A DNA stretch of 64,000 bases from Pelomonas sp047654805 (GTDB lineage: Bacteria; Pseudomonadota; Gammaproteobacteria; Burkholderiales; Burkholderiaceae_C), in the NCBI RefSeq assembly GCF_047654805.1, contig NZ_JASGIV010000001.1, positions 1,674,001 through 1,738,000 of the forward strand. The letters are read 5' to 3'. The notes below the pieces were generated by a model. It was not told the DNA's origin, did not search any database, and worked only from the letters and a program-made list of their open reading frames with translations. The position numbers and the translations under genes are program-made. This document shows positions 53,820 to 62,019 of this stretch, piece by piece; the stretch's first letter is position 1; each line of letters opens with the position of its first letter.

Positions 53820-55649
53820 TCAGGGCAAGAGACGGCGGCCCTCGCGAGAAACGCTGCCGATCCAGGCCTCGATCGCGATGCAGGAGTGCACCTCGGACAC
53901 GTAGGCGTCGTTTTGCGTCGGGCGTCGCGATAGCGCCGCCTCGACGCGAGCGAGGTCGAGCAAACCATGGCGCACCAGTTGTCCCTCCAGAAGGAGGCTT
54001 CGAGCCAGGGGCATGCTGCGTTGCAGGACGTCCGTGATGTGCTCTTCCGTCCCGCCTTTCGATTGCCGATAGGCGATCTCGGGTGGAAGACGATCTGCGA
54101 AGGTGCGTCTCGCCAGCCCCCGGGGGCGCCCCCCTCTTGTCAGGACATACGTCGGCAGCTTCAAGCTCACCTCGAACAGAGGCTGCGACATCAGCGGATG
54201 AACGAGCTCGGGGGAGCTCTCTGGCGCGTACGGGTTGTAGTAGTCAAAGGGGCAGACCAACGCGCGAAGTTGCATCAGCTTGCCGATAGGCAGGTCTGTT
54301 CCTTCCAGAATGCCTGGATGCACGAATCGGGAAGACTGCTGGAGTGCTGTGTCGACCGCATCCTGTTGCACCAGAGCCAGATAGCGTCCCGCGCCCGTCA
54401 GCGCGCTTCGCTTGGTGAACCGATGCTTGAAGGCCAGCGCAAGTGAGCTCCAGAACGACACATGCCCCAGCCGAGCGGCGTCGAGTACAGCGCCTATGAA
54501 GCCTTGGTCGATGCCGCGCAGCTGTAGATAGTCTGCGGCCGGCCATGTGCGGCGGATCTCCTCGAACAGCTGGTCCCCGCCTGCACCGGTGAAGAGGACG
54601 TCCGCGCCTACGGAGCGCACGACCTCCGCATCGATTCGGTCCGAGCCCAACCGGCCGATGTGACTGCCTGGATTGGGCGTGCGTGCTGGGTTCACCACCT
54701 CGTCCAGGCGGAAGGTGGAATCCCGATGGTGTTCAACGAGGACGCAGTTGGCTCGACTGGCTGCCAGCCGCGCGTAGCTGCGCTCGTCGCTGTCCGAGCC
54801 TGCCGAGAAGTAGTTGAGGCAGGTGATGTTGGCCGTGGGCGTCGAGGTGAACATGCTGCCAAGCAGGATGGCGGAGTCGACACCACCGGAAAGCCTAAGC
54901 ACGAGGTCGCCGTAGCAAGACATCCAAGCGCGCGCGCATTGGGTCGTCGCTTCGCGCAGCATGCGGGCGGCCTCGTATGGCCCGAGGTCCTCCGGCGAGC
55001 GCGCAATATCGACTGCGCGCCACTGCGCCAGCGGCGCAGACCTGCTAGATGTCAGAGTGGTCAGCTCGCCCGGAAGGATCTGGGTCACACCCTTGAGGCC
55101 GGTCTCGCGCGCGCCCAACCGGCCGTACACCAGTACGGCGGCGACCGCATCCCAGTTCACACCCGGTGGCGGCAGTGTCATGTACTTGAACAGATCCTCC
55201 AGCCAGGAGTAGACGAAGGAGACCCCGTCGATCTCCATGCGATAGCAGGGCAGCGTGCCGGTGGGGTCGCGAAGCACCCGGCCTCGGCCTGTGCGAGACG
55301 GCAGGAATGCAATCCATCGTCCCCAGAACTGTTCGACCAGCGCCCGACCGTCCGTCTGGACGATATGGTCTGCCTCCAGGTCGGAGAGTGCGATGTCGCC
55401 CACGTGAGTCGGGGAGGGATCACTCCGGCGAAAGAGCCTTCCGAGGACGACACCGGCGTGCGCAGGCAGCACATAGATGTCATTGACGCCGTACCTGCGT
55501 CCCGTAACGTAGACGCTGAAGCCGACTGACAGGAATGCCGGATGCCAGCCGGCCGCATCCAAGGCAGCGGCGAGCCTGTGCGTCATTGCGCGCTGCCCCT
55601 CGTGCGCGTCTTCCCAGTTGAATGCGATGTAACGGAACATCGAGTTCAA
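53820..55649 (-). CDS. Lasso cyclase (C protein, asparagine-synthetase-like)
   Basis: A 609-residue ATP-dependent macrolactam synthetase. The N-terminal glutamine-hydrolase-like domain (1-200) lacks a catalytic Cys2, as usual for cyclases. The C-terminal domain has the PP-loop LRLSGGVDSAILLG and GAGGDQLFEE, for adenylating the acidic side chain. It would join Gly1 of the core to Glu9. The ATG at 55649 overlaps the B gene stop (ATGA); the ATG at 55640 (MFRYIAFNW) is an alternative start. Confidence 0.93.
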   Translation of the reverse strand: MNSMFRYIAFNWEDAHEGQRAMTHRLAAALDAAGWHPAFLSVGFSVYVTGRRYGVNDIYVLPAHAGVVLGRLFRRSDPSPTHVGDIALSDLEADHIVQTDGRALVEQFWGRWIAFLPSRTGRGRVLRDPTGTLPCYRMEIDGVSFVYSWLEDLFKYMTLPPPGVNWDAVAAVLVYGRLGARETGLKGVTQILPGELTTLTSSRSAPLAQWRAVDIARSPEDLGPYEAARMLREATTQCARAWMSCYGDLVLRLSGGVDSAILLGSMFTSTPTANITCLNYFSAGSDSDERSYARLAASRANCVLVEHHRDSTFRLDEVVNPARTPNPGSHIGRLGSDRIDAEVVRSVGADVLFTGAGGDQLFEEIRRTWPAADYLQLRGIDQGFIGAVLDAARLGHVSFWSSLALAFKHRFTKRSALTGAGRYLALVQQDAVDTALQQSSRFVHPGILEGTDLPIGKLMQLRALVCPFDYYNPYAPESSPELVHPLMSQPLFEVSLKLPTYVLTRGGRPRGLARRTFADRLPPEIAYRQSKGGTEEHITDVLQRSMPLARSLLLEGQLVRHGLLDLARVEAALSRRPTQNDAYVSEVHSCIAIEAWIGSVSREGRRLLP

Positions 55650-56377
55650 ACGATCAGGATGGGCGTGAAACCACGCACGTACTCATGGGCATCGTTGAGC
55701 ACGAGGGAGTCCGATTGCACCCAGGAGTGGGCAGCAAATGGGCGCGTGCGCACGCCGACGACCCATTGCGGGTAGAGCCGTTCTGTGGCCAGGAAGCGCA
55801 CCAGCGTCAGCGAGTCGTGCAGGCACTTGTCGTGCGAGGTAATCACCAAGGGGCGCATCCTGAGGTACCAGGAGGCCGCCAAGCGGAGGTCCGTCGGCCG
55901 GTTGGATGCGACTTCGGCGGGCTGCAGCCGGCGCAGCTGCCCGATCTTGCCCGCGATCACGGCCAGGCTGTGGCGCTTGAGCCAGGACCTCGTGATGACC
56001 GTCGACCAGGCGAGTCTGGCGAACCGTCGCCACGGCACTCCCGGCAATGGGATTGGGTCTGAATAGGAGAGGCTTTCTCGGGCTGTTGCAAGCGCCGCCG
56101 GCCGCATTGGCACCGACGTGGCGGCGACCAACAGACCCTGCTGCTGCAGCTTGCTGATCCAGGGGGTGACGCCCCCGTCAGCGAGTTCGACATTCGCTGC
56201 TGCTGCGTTGGCTGGCCAGTCGGCAATCGTTCTGGAAAGCGTGGGCAGCGAGGTGCCGCCCACGCCAACGTACTTGCCGCGTTGGAGGTCGAGCAGGATC
56301 ACCTGTCCGTCGACGTGGCACGCGCGCACATGATCGGCAAGGCGATACCTCGGCTGCAGCGGTGTTGTCGTTGACAT
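55646..56377 (-). CDS. Fused lasso maturation protease (B protein: RRE plus transglutaminase-like)
   Basis: A 243-residue protein. Residues 1-85 form a PqqD-like RiPP recognition element that binds the leader (YRLADHVRACHVDGQVILLDL). Residues 110-243 are a transglutaminase-like cysteine protease with Cys185 (HDKCLHDSL), His217 (AAHSWVQ) and Asp229 (VLNDAH). It removes the leader and hands the core to the cyclase. The fused form is usual in Proteobacteria. The ATG at 56377 is chosen, and its 3' end overlaps the C gene. Confidence 0.94.
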   Translation of the reverse strand: MSTTTPLQPRYRLADHVRACHVDGQVILLDLQRGKYVGVGGTSLPTLSRTIADWPANAAAANVELADGGVTPWISKLQQQGLLVAATSVPMRPAALATARESLSYSDPIPLPGVPWRRFARLAWSTVITRSWLKRHSLAVIAGKIGQLRRLQPAEVASNRPTDLRLAASWYLRMRPLVITSHDKCLHDSLTLVRFLATERLYPQWVVGVRTRPFAAHSWVQSDSLVLNDAHEYVRGFTPILIV

Positions 56378-56390
56378 GGTGGTCCTGCTA

Positions 56391-56414
56391 GGCGTGCAGC
56401 TGTTGCCGCACGCC
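56391..56414 (-). promoter_or_regulatory. Hairpin between precursor A and B genes
   Basis: GGCGTGC and GCACGCC form a 7-bp stem with a 10-base loop in the 55-base A-B gap. No T run follows, so partial read-through or mRNA protection that keeps A expression above BC is plausible. Similar intergenic hairpins occur in other lasso loci. Confidence 0.5.
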
Positions 56415-56432
56415 CGTCGTGGTGCCGGGGGA

Positions 56433-56552
56433 TCAGAATTCCTTGTAGATCCCGACTTGGTTGTCTTCAACCCGCGGCAGATCGGGTTCGCCCTTGGTTT
56501 CCACCTTCGCGTCGCCCAGATCGACGATCTCGAGTTGCGGTGCTTCGTTCAT
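56433..56552 (-). CDS. Lasso peptide precursor (A)
   Basis: A 39-residue precursor. The leader is 20 residues with PQLEIVDLGDAK, which matches leader patterns bound by the recognition element, and has Thr at position -2 (ETK before the core). The predicted core is GEPDLPRVEDNQVGIYKEF, 19 residues. Gly1 and Glu9 have the spacing for a nine-residue macrolactam ring, leaving a ten-residue tail. The GxPxL...EDN pattern recalls rubrivinodin. AAGGAG lies six bases before the ATG at 56552. Followed directly by B, C and D. Confidence 0.9.
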   Translation of the reverse strand: MNEAPQLEIVDLGDAKVETKGEPDLPRVEDNQVGIYKEF

Positions 56553-56962
56553 GACGTTCTCCTTGAAGTTGCGTTGAGAGACTGCCGCTGGCATGTGGCC
56601 ATCCGGCAGAAAAAGAATGAGGCCGCCAGATCGTTCAAGCAACCGAGCTTGCCGATGAGGTGCGACGTTCGGCCGGATCTCGGACCCTTTCTCCGGGCGT
56701 CGTTGCGCGTCGATGGGTGAGTGCCCGGCGACCGTTCATCGGCGGGCGCGTTCGGTAGTGTGGTTAGCTGAGAGCGGCCGACGGTGAAGTTCGAGATGCG
56801 CTTTCCGCTTCATGAAACGGGTACGGAGTGGGCTCATCAGGTCCGGCGCCGATTCAAACTGTTTGAAGGCTGCGGTGCTGCTTTCATCGCGCACCGCCGA
56901 ACAATTGGTGCGATGCTGAAAATTCGCGCTGAGGTTTTTTGTGCCTGAGTCGTCATGAAGTT

Positions 56963-57955
56963 ATGGATAACTCCGTTTCAGACCGGCAGATCCGCACCAC
57001 CTGGCATCTCTTTTGGCAGGCAGCGATGGGGCGCGACTTCGTGTCAAACCCGCAGCTCTTGGAGATGATCACCGAGCGATTGACCGACGCACATCGTCGG
57101 CCCGGCCGGATCCTGTTGTTCTACCAGTTGGCTCCCAAAGAGATTCACCTGCTCTCGCGCATCCCGGTTGGAGACAGCCCACGAGAGGTCGTGCGAGAGG
57201 TCGCCCCCGTCGTGGCGCGTTGGATGCGTGAACTTGACGGGGTGAGGGGGCCGGCGTTCGCGGAGCGCTATCGCGCTCACGAGGTCAGGACTGACGCGGA
57301 GCTGAAGTACGAGGTCCGCATGTTGGCCTGGCGACCGGTGGCTTCAGGTCTGTGCGCCTCGCCTATGCACTATGTGAACTCGTCCCTGCGAATCACGTTG
57401 GGGCTACGTCGCGCGCGCGGCTTTGAATCTCGTGCGCTGCTGGACGTGTTCGAAGGGGCTGTCCTTGAGGCCCGAAGCGAAATGCGCAGGTCGATTCGGC
57501 GACGGCCCTCGACCGCCGAGTTGCGTGAGTGGGAGCTGAATCACGGCTTGGCTGTTGCCGTTGGATCCGCGGGGCCTAGCTTTGGTATGGTTCGTGAGGT
57601 GGATGGTCCGGCCGCTGCTCTGGTCGCCGCCGCCACCCCCCAGAACATTGATGGCGCCCTTGCGCTCCTGGAGCGGTGGGTGGCAACACGACTTGAGATG
57701 CCGACGGAAGCCAGGCTCGCCACGACGCCAGGCCCCATTGGCGTGCGCGCACGGGCTTTGGTGGCTGGGCTGGCGGTGCTGGCAGGCCTTTGTCCGGCCG
57801 CGGCTGTCGCTCGCCACTTCAACCGCGCAAGAGCAACCCTGTGCGAGCAGATGATTGCGTCCCGAAAGCGGGAGGAGGATCGGCAACTGCTTGGAACGCC
57901 GGTGCGACTGATCATCGACGAGGTCAAGAAGCTGTCGAGGCGGACTATGAGATAG
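56963..57955 (+). CDS. REP-associated tyrosine transposase-like protein with altered active site
   Basis: A 330-residue frame. Residues 10-150 follow the TnpA_REP/Y1 pattern: GRILLFYQLAPKEIHLLSRIP matches the HUH strand (first His is Glu60, second His62 kept), and KYEVRMLAWRPVASGLCASPMHYVNSS matches the Y-NPVRAG block. The expected Tyr is Met120 and NPV is RPV. A basic C-terminal half with a possible helix-turn-helix (ARHFNRARATLCEQM) follows. Loss of HUH and Tyr argues against transposition. It is divergent from precursor A across about 400 bases, so it may regulate the lasso arm. Confidence 0.6.
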   Translation: MDNSVSDRQIRTTWHLFWQAAMGRDFVSNPQLLEMITERLTDAHRRPGRILLFYQLAPKEIHLLSRIPVGDSPREVVREVAPVVARWMRELDGVRGPAFAERYRAHEVRTDAELKYEVRMLAWRPVASGLCASPMHYVNSSLRITLGLRRARGFESRALLDVFEGAVLEARSEMRRSIRRRPSTAELREWELNHGLAVAVGSAGPSFGMVREVDGPAAALVAAATPQNIDGALALLERWVATRLEMPTEARLATTPGPIGVRARALVAGLAVLAGLCPAAAVARHFNRARATLCEQMIASRKREEDRQLLGTPVRLIIDEVKKLSRRTMR

Positions 57956-58426
57956 GTGCGAATTGGGCGGTGCCATCGAGTGGCGTTCTGGCATGCATTC
58001 CATACTCAGGCTCAGGCAGGCCGTCGCGCCGAGGTCGATCGGCCAAGGCCTGGCTGAACTTCTTCGATCAGGCCCGGCGGTGAGGGGGCGACGCCGGCGT
58101 ATCGGGCGGTGCTGGTGCTTAAAGGTACGCGGCCAACTGGCCGCGCCTGAATCTCACCCGGGCGGCAACGTCCGCGCGCGGTGTTTGCTTGCACGGCCTG
58201 AGCCTTGAACCCGGCGCTGTGAACTCGCCGCCAGCGGCCTGGTGCTGCTTGCGCCATGCGCGTAGGTGCCCATCAAGTCGTGAGGATGAAGTGGAAACAT
58301 AGATGCGCCTTCTTCGATTTGATGGGCCTGGTCACGACATGGACGGGGTGTCGATTCCACGGCGCTTGTCGAGCGCGGTCCAGGCTCCAAGCTGATGTTG
58401 GCCACGAGCGGGAGACTGGTTCGCCT
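57956..58426. other. Intergenic stretch with possible IS66 TnpA remnant
   Basis: No complete gene. On the minus strand about 58150-58240 reads RRVHSAGFKAQAVQANTARG, like the start of IS66 TnpA proteins, but then loses similarity. A dyad CGCGGCCA-ac-TGGCCGCG lies at 58128-58145. Together with the IS66 TnpC scar at 20685 this could mark the island's edges. Confidence 0.35.
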
Positions 58427-59212
58427 CTACCTGAGATTGCGCTGGGCGCGCTGGGATATCCGATGGGTGCTCGCGGCGGGAGAGGCCCGCAGCCATTGGG
58501 CACAAAGGTCGCGGACCCAGTCGGGCCGGTCCTTCGCAGCGTCGTTCAGCCAGTTGGCCACGGAGTCCTGCACGTAGATGGAGGGATCGGCACGCAACGG
58601 CGACAGGATGGGTAGCGCCTGCTCAGGCTCGCGCTTGAGTGCTGCGATATGGGCGCACCAGACGCCTCGAGGACGCAGGGCTTCGCTCGCATAGCGGCGC
58701 AGGCGCTCGGATGGCTCTGTCGTCCATTGAGCCAGCAGGGCAATGGATGTCTCGAGATCCTGCGCCAGATGCGGGCGCATGGCCAACCACGCCCATTCGC
58801 GAACGCCAAAGTGCGCGTCGTCAGCCAGTGGCCGGATGGCGGCCAGCCGTGCCTGCAGATGGAGCCCGGGCCGGGCTCCGATCATGAAGCACGCCCAGCC
58901 GCGCGCCGTGTCTGCGCCGTGCGATTGACATTGCTCGACGGCTGCCTCGCCCATCTCGTCCAGCAGCACCGCGGCGATGCGGGCCATGCGCTTGAGGACG
59001 CCGAGTCCACAGGCGGTGGCGACTTCTTTCAGTGCCCGGGTGCAAAGGTCGGGGAACACCGTTCGCACCAGCTCGGCTTGGTCGAGCGCCAGGCATTCGG
59101 CCAGGTTTGCGCTCTGGATTTCCCCACGCGACAAGGCCTGAAGCACGTCGGCCGGGATGTCTGTGGTTCGGGCTGCGCCTTTGCGGGCTGCACCTTCGCG
59201 GGCTGTGCTCAT
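58427..59212 (-). CDS. AlkD-like DNA alkylation repair protein
   Basis: A 261-residue helical HEAT-repeat protein of the DNA alkylation repair (AlkD/AlkC) group. The block FGVREWAWLAMRPHL, then SERLRRYASEALRPRGVW and YVQDSVANWLNDAAKD, is typical. These are glycosylases that remove bulky or positively charged alkylated bases without flipping them. Active-site residues cannot be assigned with certainty. The ATG at 59212 overlaps the stop of the marR-type gene upstream, so the two are co-expressed. Confidence 0.82.
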   Translation of the reverse strand: MSTAREGAARKGAARTTDIPADVLQALSRGEIQSANLAECLALDQAELVRTVFPDLCTRALKEVATACGLGVLKRMARIAAVLLDEMGEAAVEQCQSHGADTARGWACFMIGARPGLHLQARLAAIRPLADDAHFGVREWAWLAMRPHLAQDLETSIALLAQWTTEPSERLRRYASEALRPRGVWCAHIAALKREPEQALPILSPLRADPSIYVQDSVANWLNDAAKDRPDWVRDLCAQWLRASPAASTHRISQRAQRNLR

Positions 59213-59703
59213 GGTGCCGCGCCCCGGAGATTGCCGGCCACCTTGTCCAGCAGTGCGGCCAACTGCGTCCTCTCCGGTGTGGACAGGTTGCCGTAGAGGC
59301 TCGCGATCCAGCGGCCATGCTGCGTGAGCACGGCCTCGGCGACATGCCGCCCCTTGTGCGTGAGCTGGATGCACAGTGCACGGCGGTCCTTGGCATCCGC
59401 ATGCCGCTCGATGAGCTCTTCGCGCTCCAGTCCGTCAAGCAGTCCCGTGACGGTGGCGCGGGTGACGCCCGCCCGTTCGGCGAGGGCATAGGGCGCCAGT
59501 CCGGCCGGCTCGGCATTGAGCAGGAACAGCAGGACGAAGCGCCCTTCAGAAAGGCCATGCGGCGCCAGGAGTGCCGCGCACTCTCGGTCGATACCCGTGG
59601 CGAGCGACAGCGTCTGGAAGCACAGGCGAATGCCTTCGAGGTCAGGCATCTCGCGCCGCTGCGCTTCGCGTATCAGCGCCAGGTACTTTTGTTCCAGCTC
59701 CAT
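59209..59703 (-). CDS. MarR-family transcriptional regulator
   Basis: A 164-residue winged-helix regulator. The DNA-binding part includes LAERAGVTRATVTGLLDGLEREELIERHADAKDRRALCIQLT spread over residues 75-116, with the usual wing DRRA. It is probably self-regulated from the gap upstream, and controls the overlapping AlkD-like gene. The ligand is unknown. Confidence 0.9.
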   Translation of the reverse strand: MELEQKYLALIREAQRREMPDLEGIRLCFQTLSLATGIDRECAALLAPHGLSEGRFVLLFLLNAEPAGLAPYALAERAGVTRATVTGLLDGLEREELIERHADAKDRRALCIQLTHKGRHVAEAVLTQHGRWIASLYGNLSTPERTQLAALLDKVAGNLRGAAP

Positions 59704-59814
59704 TTGTGTGTCGGCATATGATATGGCGGCTAAGTATATGGGGGTTTGCCGGGTATCCGGCTCCGAAGCGCTGCTGGAGGACGGGGAGGGGAGGTCTTTT
59801 TACGCCTCCAATAC

Positions 59815-59833
59815 GACTGATTCTCATTTGCGG
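59815..59833. promoter_or_regulatory. Candidate Fur box before the siderophore receptor
   Basis: TGATTCTCATTTGC lies about 55 bases before the receptor start and matches the 7-1-7 Fur consensus at roughly nine of fourteen positions. Siderophore receptors are usually Fur-controlled. Weak on sequence alone. Confidence 0.4.
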
Positions 59834-59883
59834 TTAACATTGCTCTACATGGAGCATTCGCTCGCCAGCCGTATCCGTTCTCG

Positions 59884-62019
59884 ATGTCCTTCGCTTTCCC
59901 GGCCGCCACCTTCCGCCTCAGCCCGCTCGCCCTGGTCCTGCTGTCTGCATTCCCCGCCCAGGCCCAGCAGGTGTCCGACCCGCAACTGGAGCGTGTGGTC
60001 GTCACCGCCACCCGCGGCACCAAGGCCATCGACAAGATTCCCGGCGCTGTCGCAGTCATCACTGCGCAGGAGATCGAGACCCAGACCCTGGTCGCGGAAG
60101 ACCTGAGTGCGGTTCTGTCGGTGCTCGCTCCGTCTTTCGCGCCGTCGCGGCAGAAGATGACAGCCTTTGGCGAATCCATGCGCGGGCGTACGGCGCTGCT
60201 GCTGTTCGACGGCGTGCCGCAGAGCAATCCGCTGCGCAACGGCGCCCGCGAGGGGTATTTCGCCGACCCGTCGCTGATCGAGCGCATCGAGGTCATCTCC
60301 GGGGCGTCCGCTGCCCAGGGGCTGGGCGCCACCGGCGGCATCATCAACTTCATCTCCCGGACGCCGCGCGAAGCGGGCACCCGACACCGTGTCGAGCTGA
60401 AGTACGGCACGCAAGGCCGCAGCGACGACGCCCTGTGGAAGGCTGGCTACACGCTGGAGCACAAGAGCAGCTTCGACGCGCTGCTGCATGTCGGCGCGAC
60501 GTTGCGCGGCGTGGGCGTGGACGGCGACGGCCGCCGGCTCGGCCTGGAGGCCGTGCAGGGCGATACCCAGGACTCGAAGGCGGGCGACGTCTTCTTCAAG
60601 CTTGGACAAGACTTCGGCGCCCAGCGCCTTCAGCTGTCGTTCAACAAGTTCCGCCTGGAGGGGGAGGGCGACTGGAAGCCGGTTCCCGGCAACCGCGCAA
60701 CCGGCCAACTCACCGGCGCCACCCCCGGCACGCCAGCTGGCAAGCCGCCGCGCAACGACGTGCGCACCGTGTCGCTGGACTGGAGCCACAACGACCTGGC
60801 GGGCGGTCAGGCGCGCGCCCAGGTCTACAAGCAGGACTTCGCCGCCCTGTACGGCGCGACGGCCGCGACCACCTTCCAGGACGTGCGCATTGCGCCGCTG
60901 GGCCAGCTCTTCGACCAATCCGAGGTCGTTGCCGACAAGGCCGGCGTCAAGCTGAGCTGGACCCGTCCCGACCTGCTCGTCGAGGGGCTTGAGCTGACCA
61001 CCGGCCTGGACTGGCTGAAGGACACGTCCCAGCAGCGCCTGGCGCTCACCGACCGCACGTGGGTGCCGCCGCTGAAGTTCACGAGCACGGCGCCTTTCGC
61101 CCAGCTCGAGTACGAGGTGGGGGCGCTGACCATCCGTGGCGGTGCGCGCCGGGAGAGCGCCAACCTCAGGGTCGACAGCTACCGGACGCTGGCCTACTAC
61201 AAGGACACCGCAGTGCAGGGCGGCGAGCGCAGCTTCAACCAGTGGGTCAAGAGCCTGGGGGCGGTCTGGCGCCTGGGCGGTGGCTGGTCCACCTTCGTGG
61301 CCTACAACGAGGGCTTCGGCGTGCCGGATGCAGGCCTGGTGCTGCGCGCGGTCAACACGGCCAACCAGTCGGTGGACAAGCTGATCTCGCTGGAGCCCGT
61401 CGTCACGGACAACCGTGAGGTGGGTCTGGCCTGGCGCGGGCGCCTGGGCAGCTTCTCTGCGTCGATCTACGACTCCCGCTCCGACCTGGGCTCCCAGATC
61501 CGCGTCGACGCGGCCACCGGCGTTGGCAGCGTGCTGCGCGTGCCGGTGCACGTGAAGGGCTTCGAGTTCAGCGGCGAAGTCAAGCCGCTGGCGGATTGGA
61601 CGCTCAGCGCGAGCTATGCCCGCACCCGCGGCAAGACGGCGGCGCAGCCCGACGCGCCGCTGGATGTGAGCCTGGGTGCTCGCTCGCAGGGGCCGGACAA
61701 GCTGGTGCTGGCCGCCGCCTGGCAGTTCGCGCCCAAGGGCAATGTGCGCCTGCAGGCCACGCGCCTGGCTTCGCGCCACATCAACACCGGCCGCGTGGTC
61801 GGCACCTCGAAGCTCGAGGAGAACTTCGAGGGCTACACGCTGGCCGACCTGGCGGCCACCTACGGCACGGCCTGGGGCGACTTCGGCGTCGGGGTCGAGA
61901 ATCTGTTCGACCGGCAGTACGTCGGCTACTACTCACAGGCCAATCCGGCTGGCACCAACGACGACTACTTCGCCGGACGGGGGCGCACCTTGACCGTCAG
62001 CTGGCGACGCAGCTTCTGA
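59884..62019 (+). CDS. TonB-dependent siderophore receptor
   Basis: A 711-residue outer-membrane receptor. The signal peptide covers residues 1-28 (AQAQQ). The TonB box region is LERVVVTATRG, then a plug domain with AVAVITAQEIETQT, RGRTALLLFDGVPQSNP and IERIEVISGASAAQGLGATGGIINFI. The barrel ends RTLTVSWRRSF with terminal Phe. No STN domain is present, so there is no sigma signalling. It is coupled to the PepSY gene by a TGATG overlap, suggesting joint use in ferric-siderophore uptake. Confidence 0.93.
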   Translation: MSFAFPAATFRLSPLALVLLSAFPAQAQQVSDPQLERVVVTATRGTKAIDKIPGAVAVITAQEIETQTLVAEDLSAVLSVLAPSFAPSRQKMTAFGESMRGRTALLLFDGVPQSNPLRNGAREGYFADPSLIERIEVISGASAAQGLGATGGIINFISRTPREAGTRHRVELKYGTQGRSDDALWKAGYTLEHKSSFDALLHVGATLRGVGVDGDGRRLGLEAVQGDTQDSKAGDVFFKLGQDFGAQRLQLSFNKFRLEGEGDWKPVPGNRATGQLTGATPGTPAGKPPRNDVRTVSLDWSHNDLAGGQARAQVYKQDFAALYGATAATTFQDVRIAPLGQLFDQSEVVADKAGVKLSWTRPDLLVEGLELTTGLDWLKDTSQQRLALTDRTWVPPLKFTSTAPFAQLEYEVGALTIRGGARRESANLRVDSYRTLAYYKDTAVQGGERSFNQWVKSLGAVWRLGGGWSTFVAYNEGFGVPDAGLVLRAVNTANQSVDKLISLEPVVTDNREVGLAWRGRLGSFSASIYDSRSDLGSQIRVDAATGVGSVLRVPVHVKGFEFSGEVKPLADWTLSASYARTRGKTAAQPDAPLDVSLGARSQGPDKLVLAAAWQFAPKGNVRLQATRLASRHINTGRVVGTSKLEENFEGYTLADLAATYGTAWGDFGVGVENLFDRQYVGYYSQANPAGTNDDYFAGRGRTLTVSWRRSF

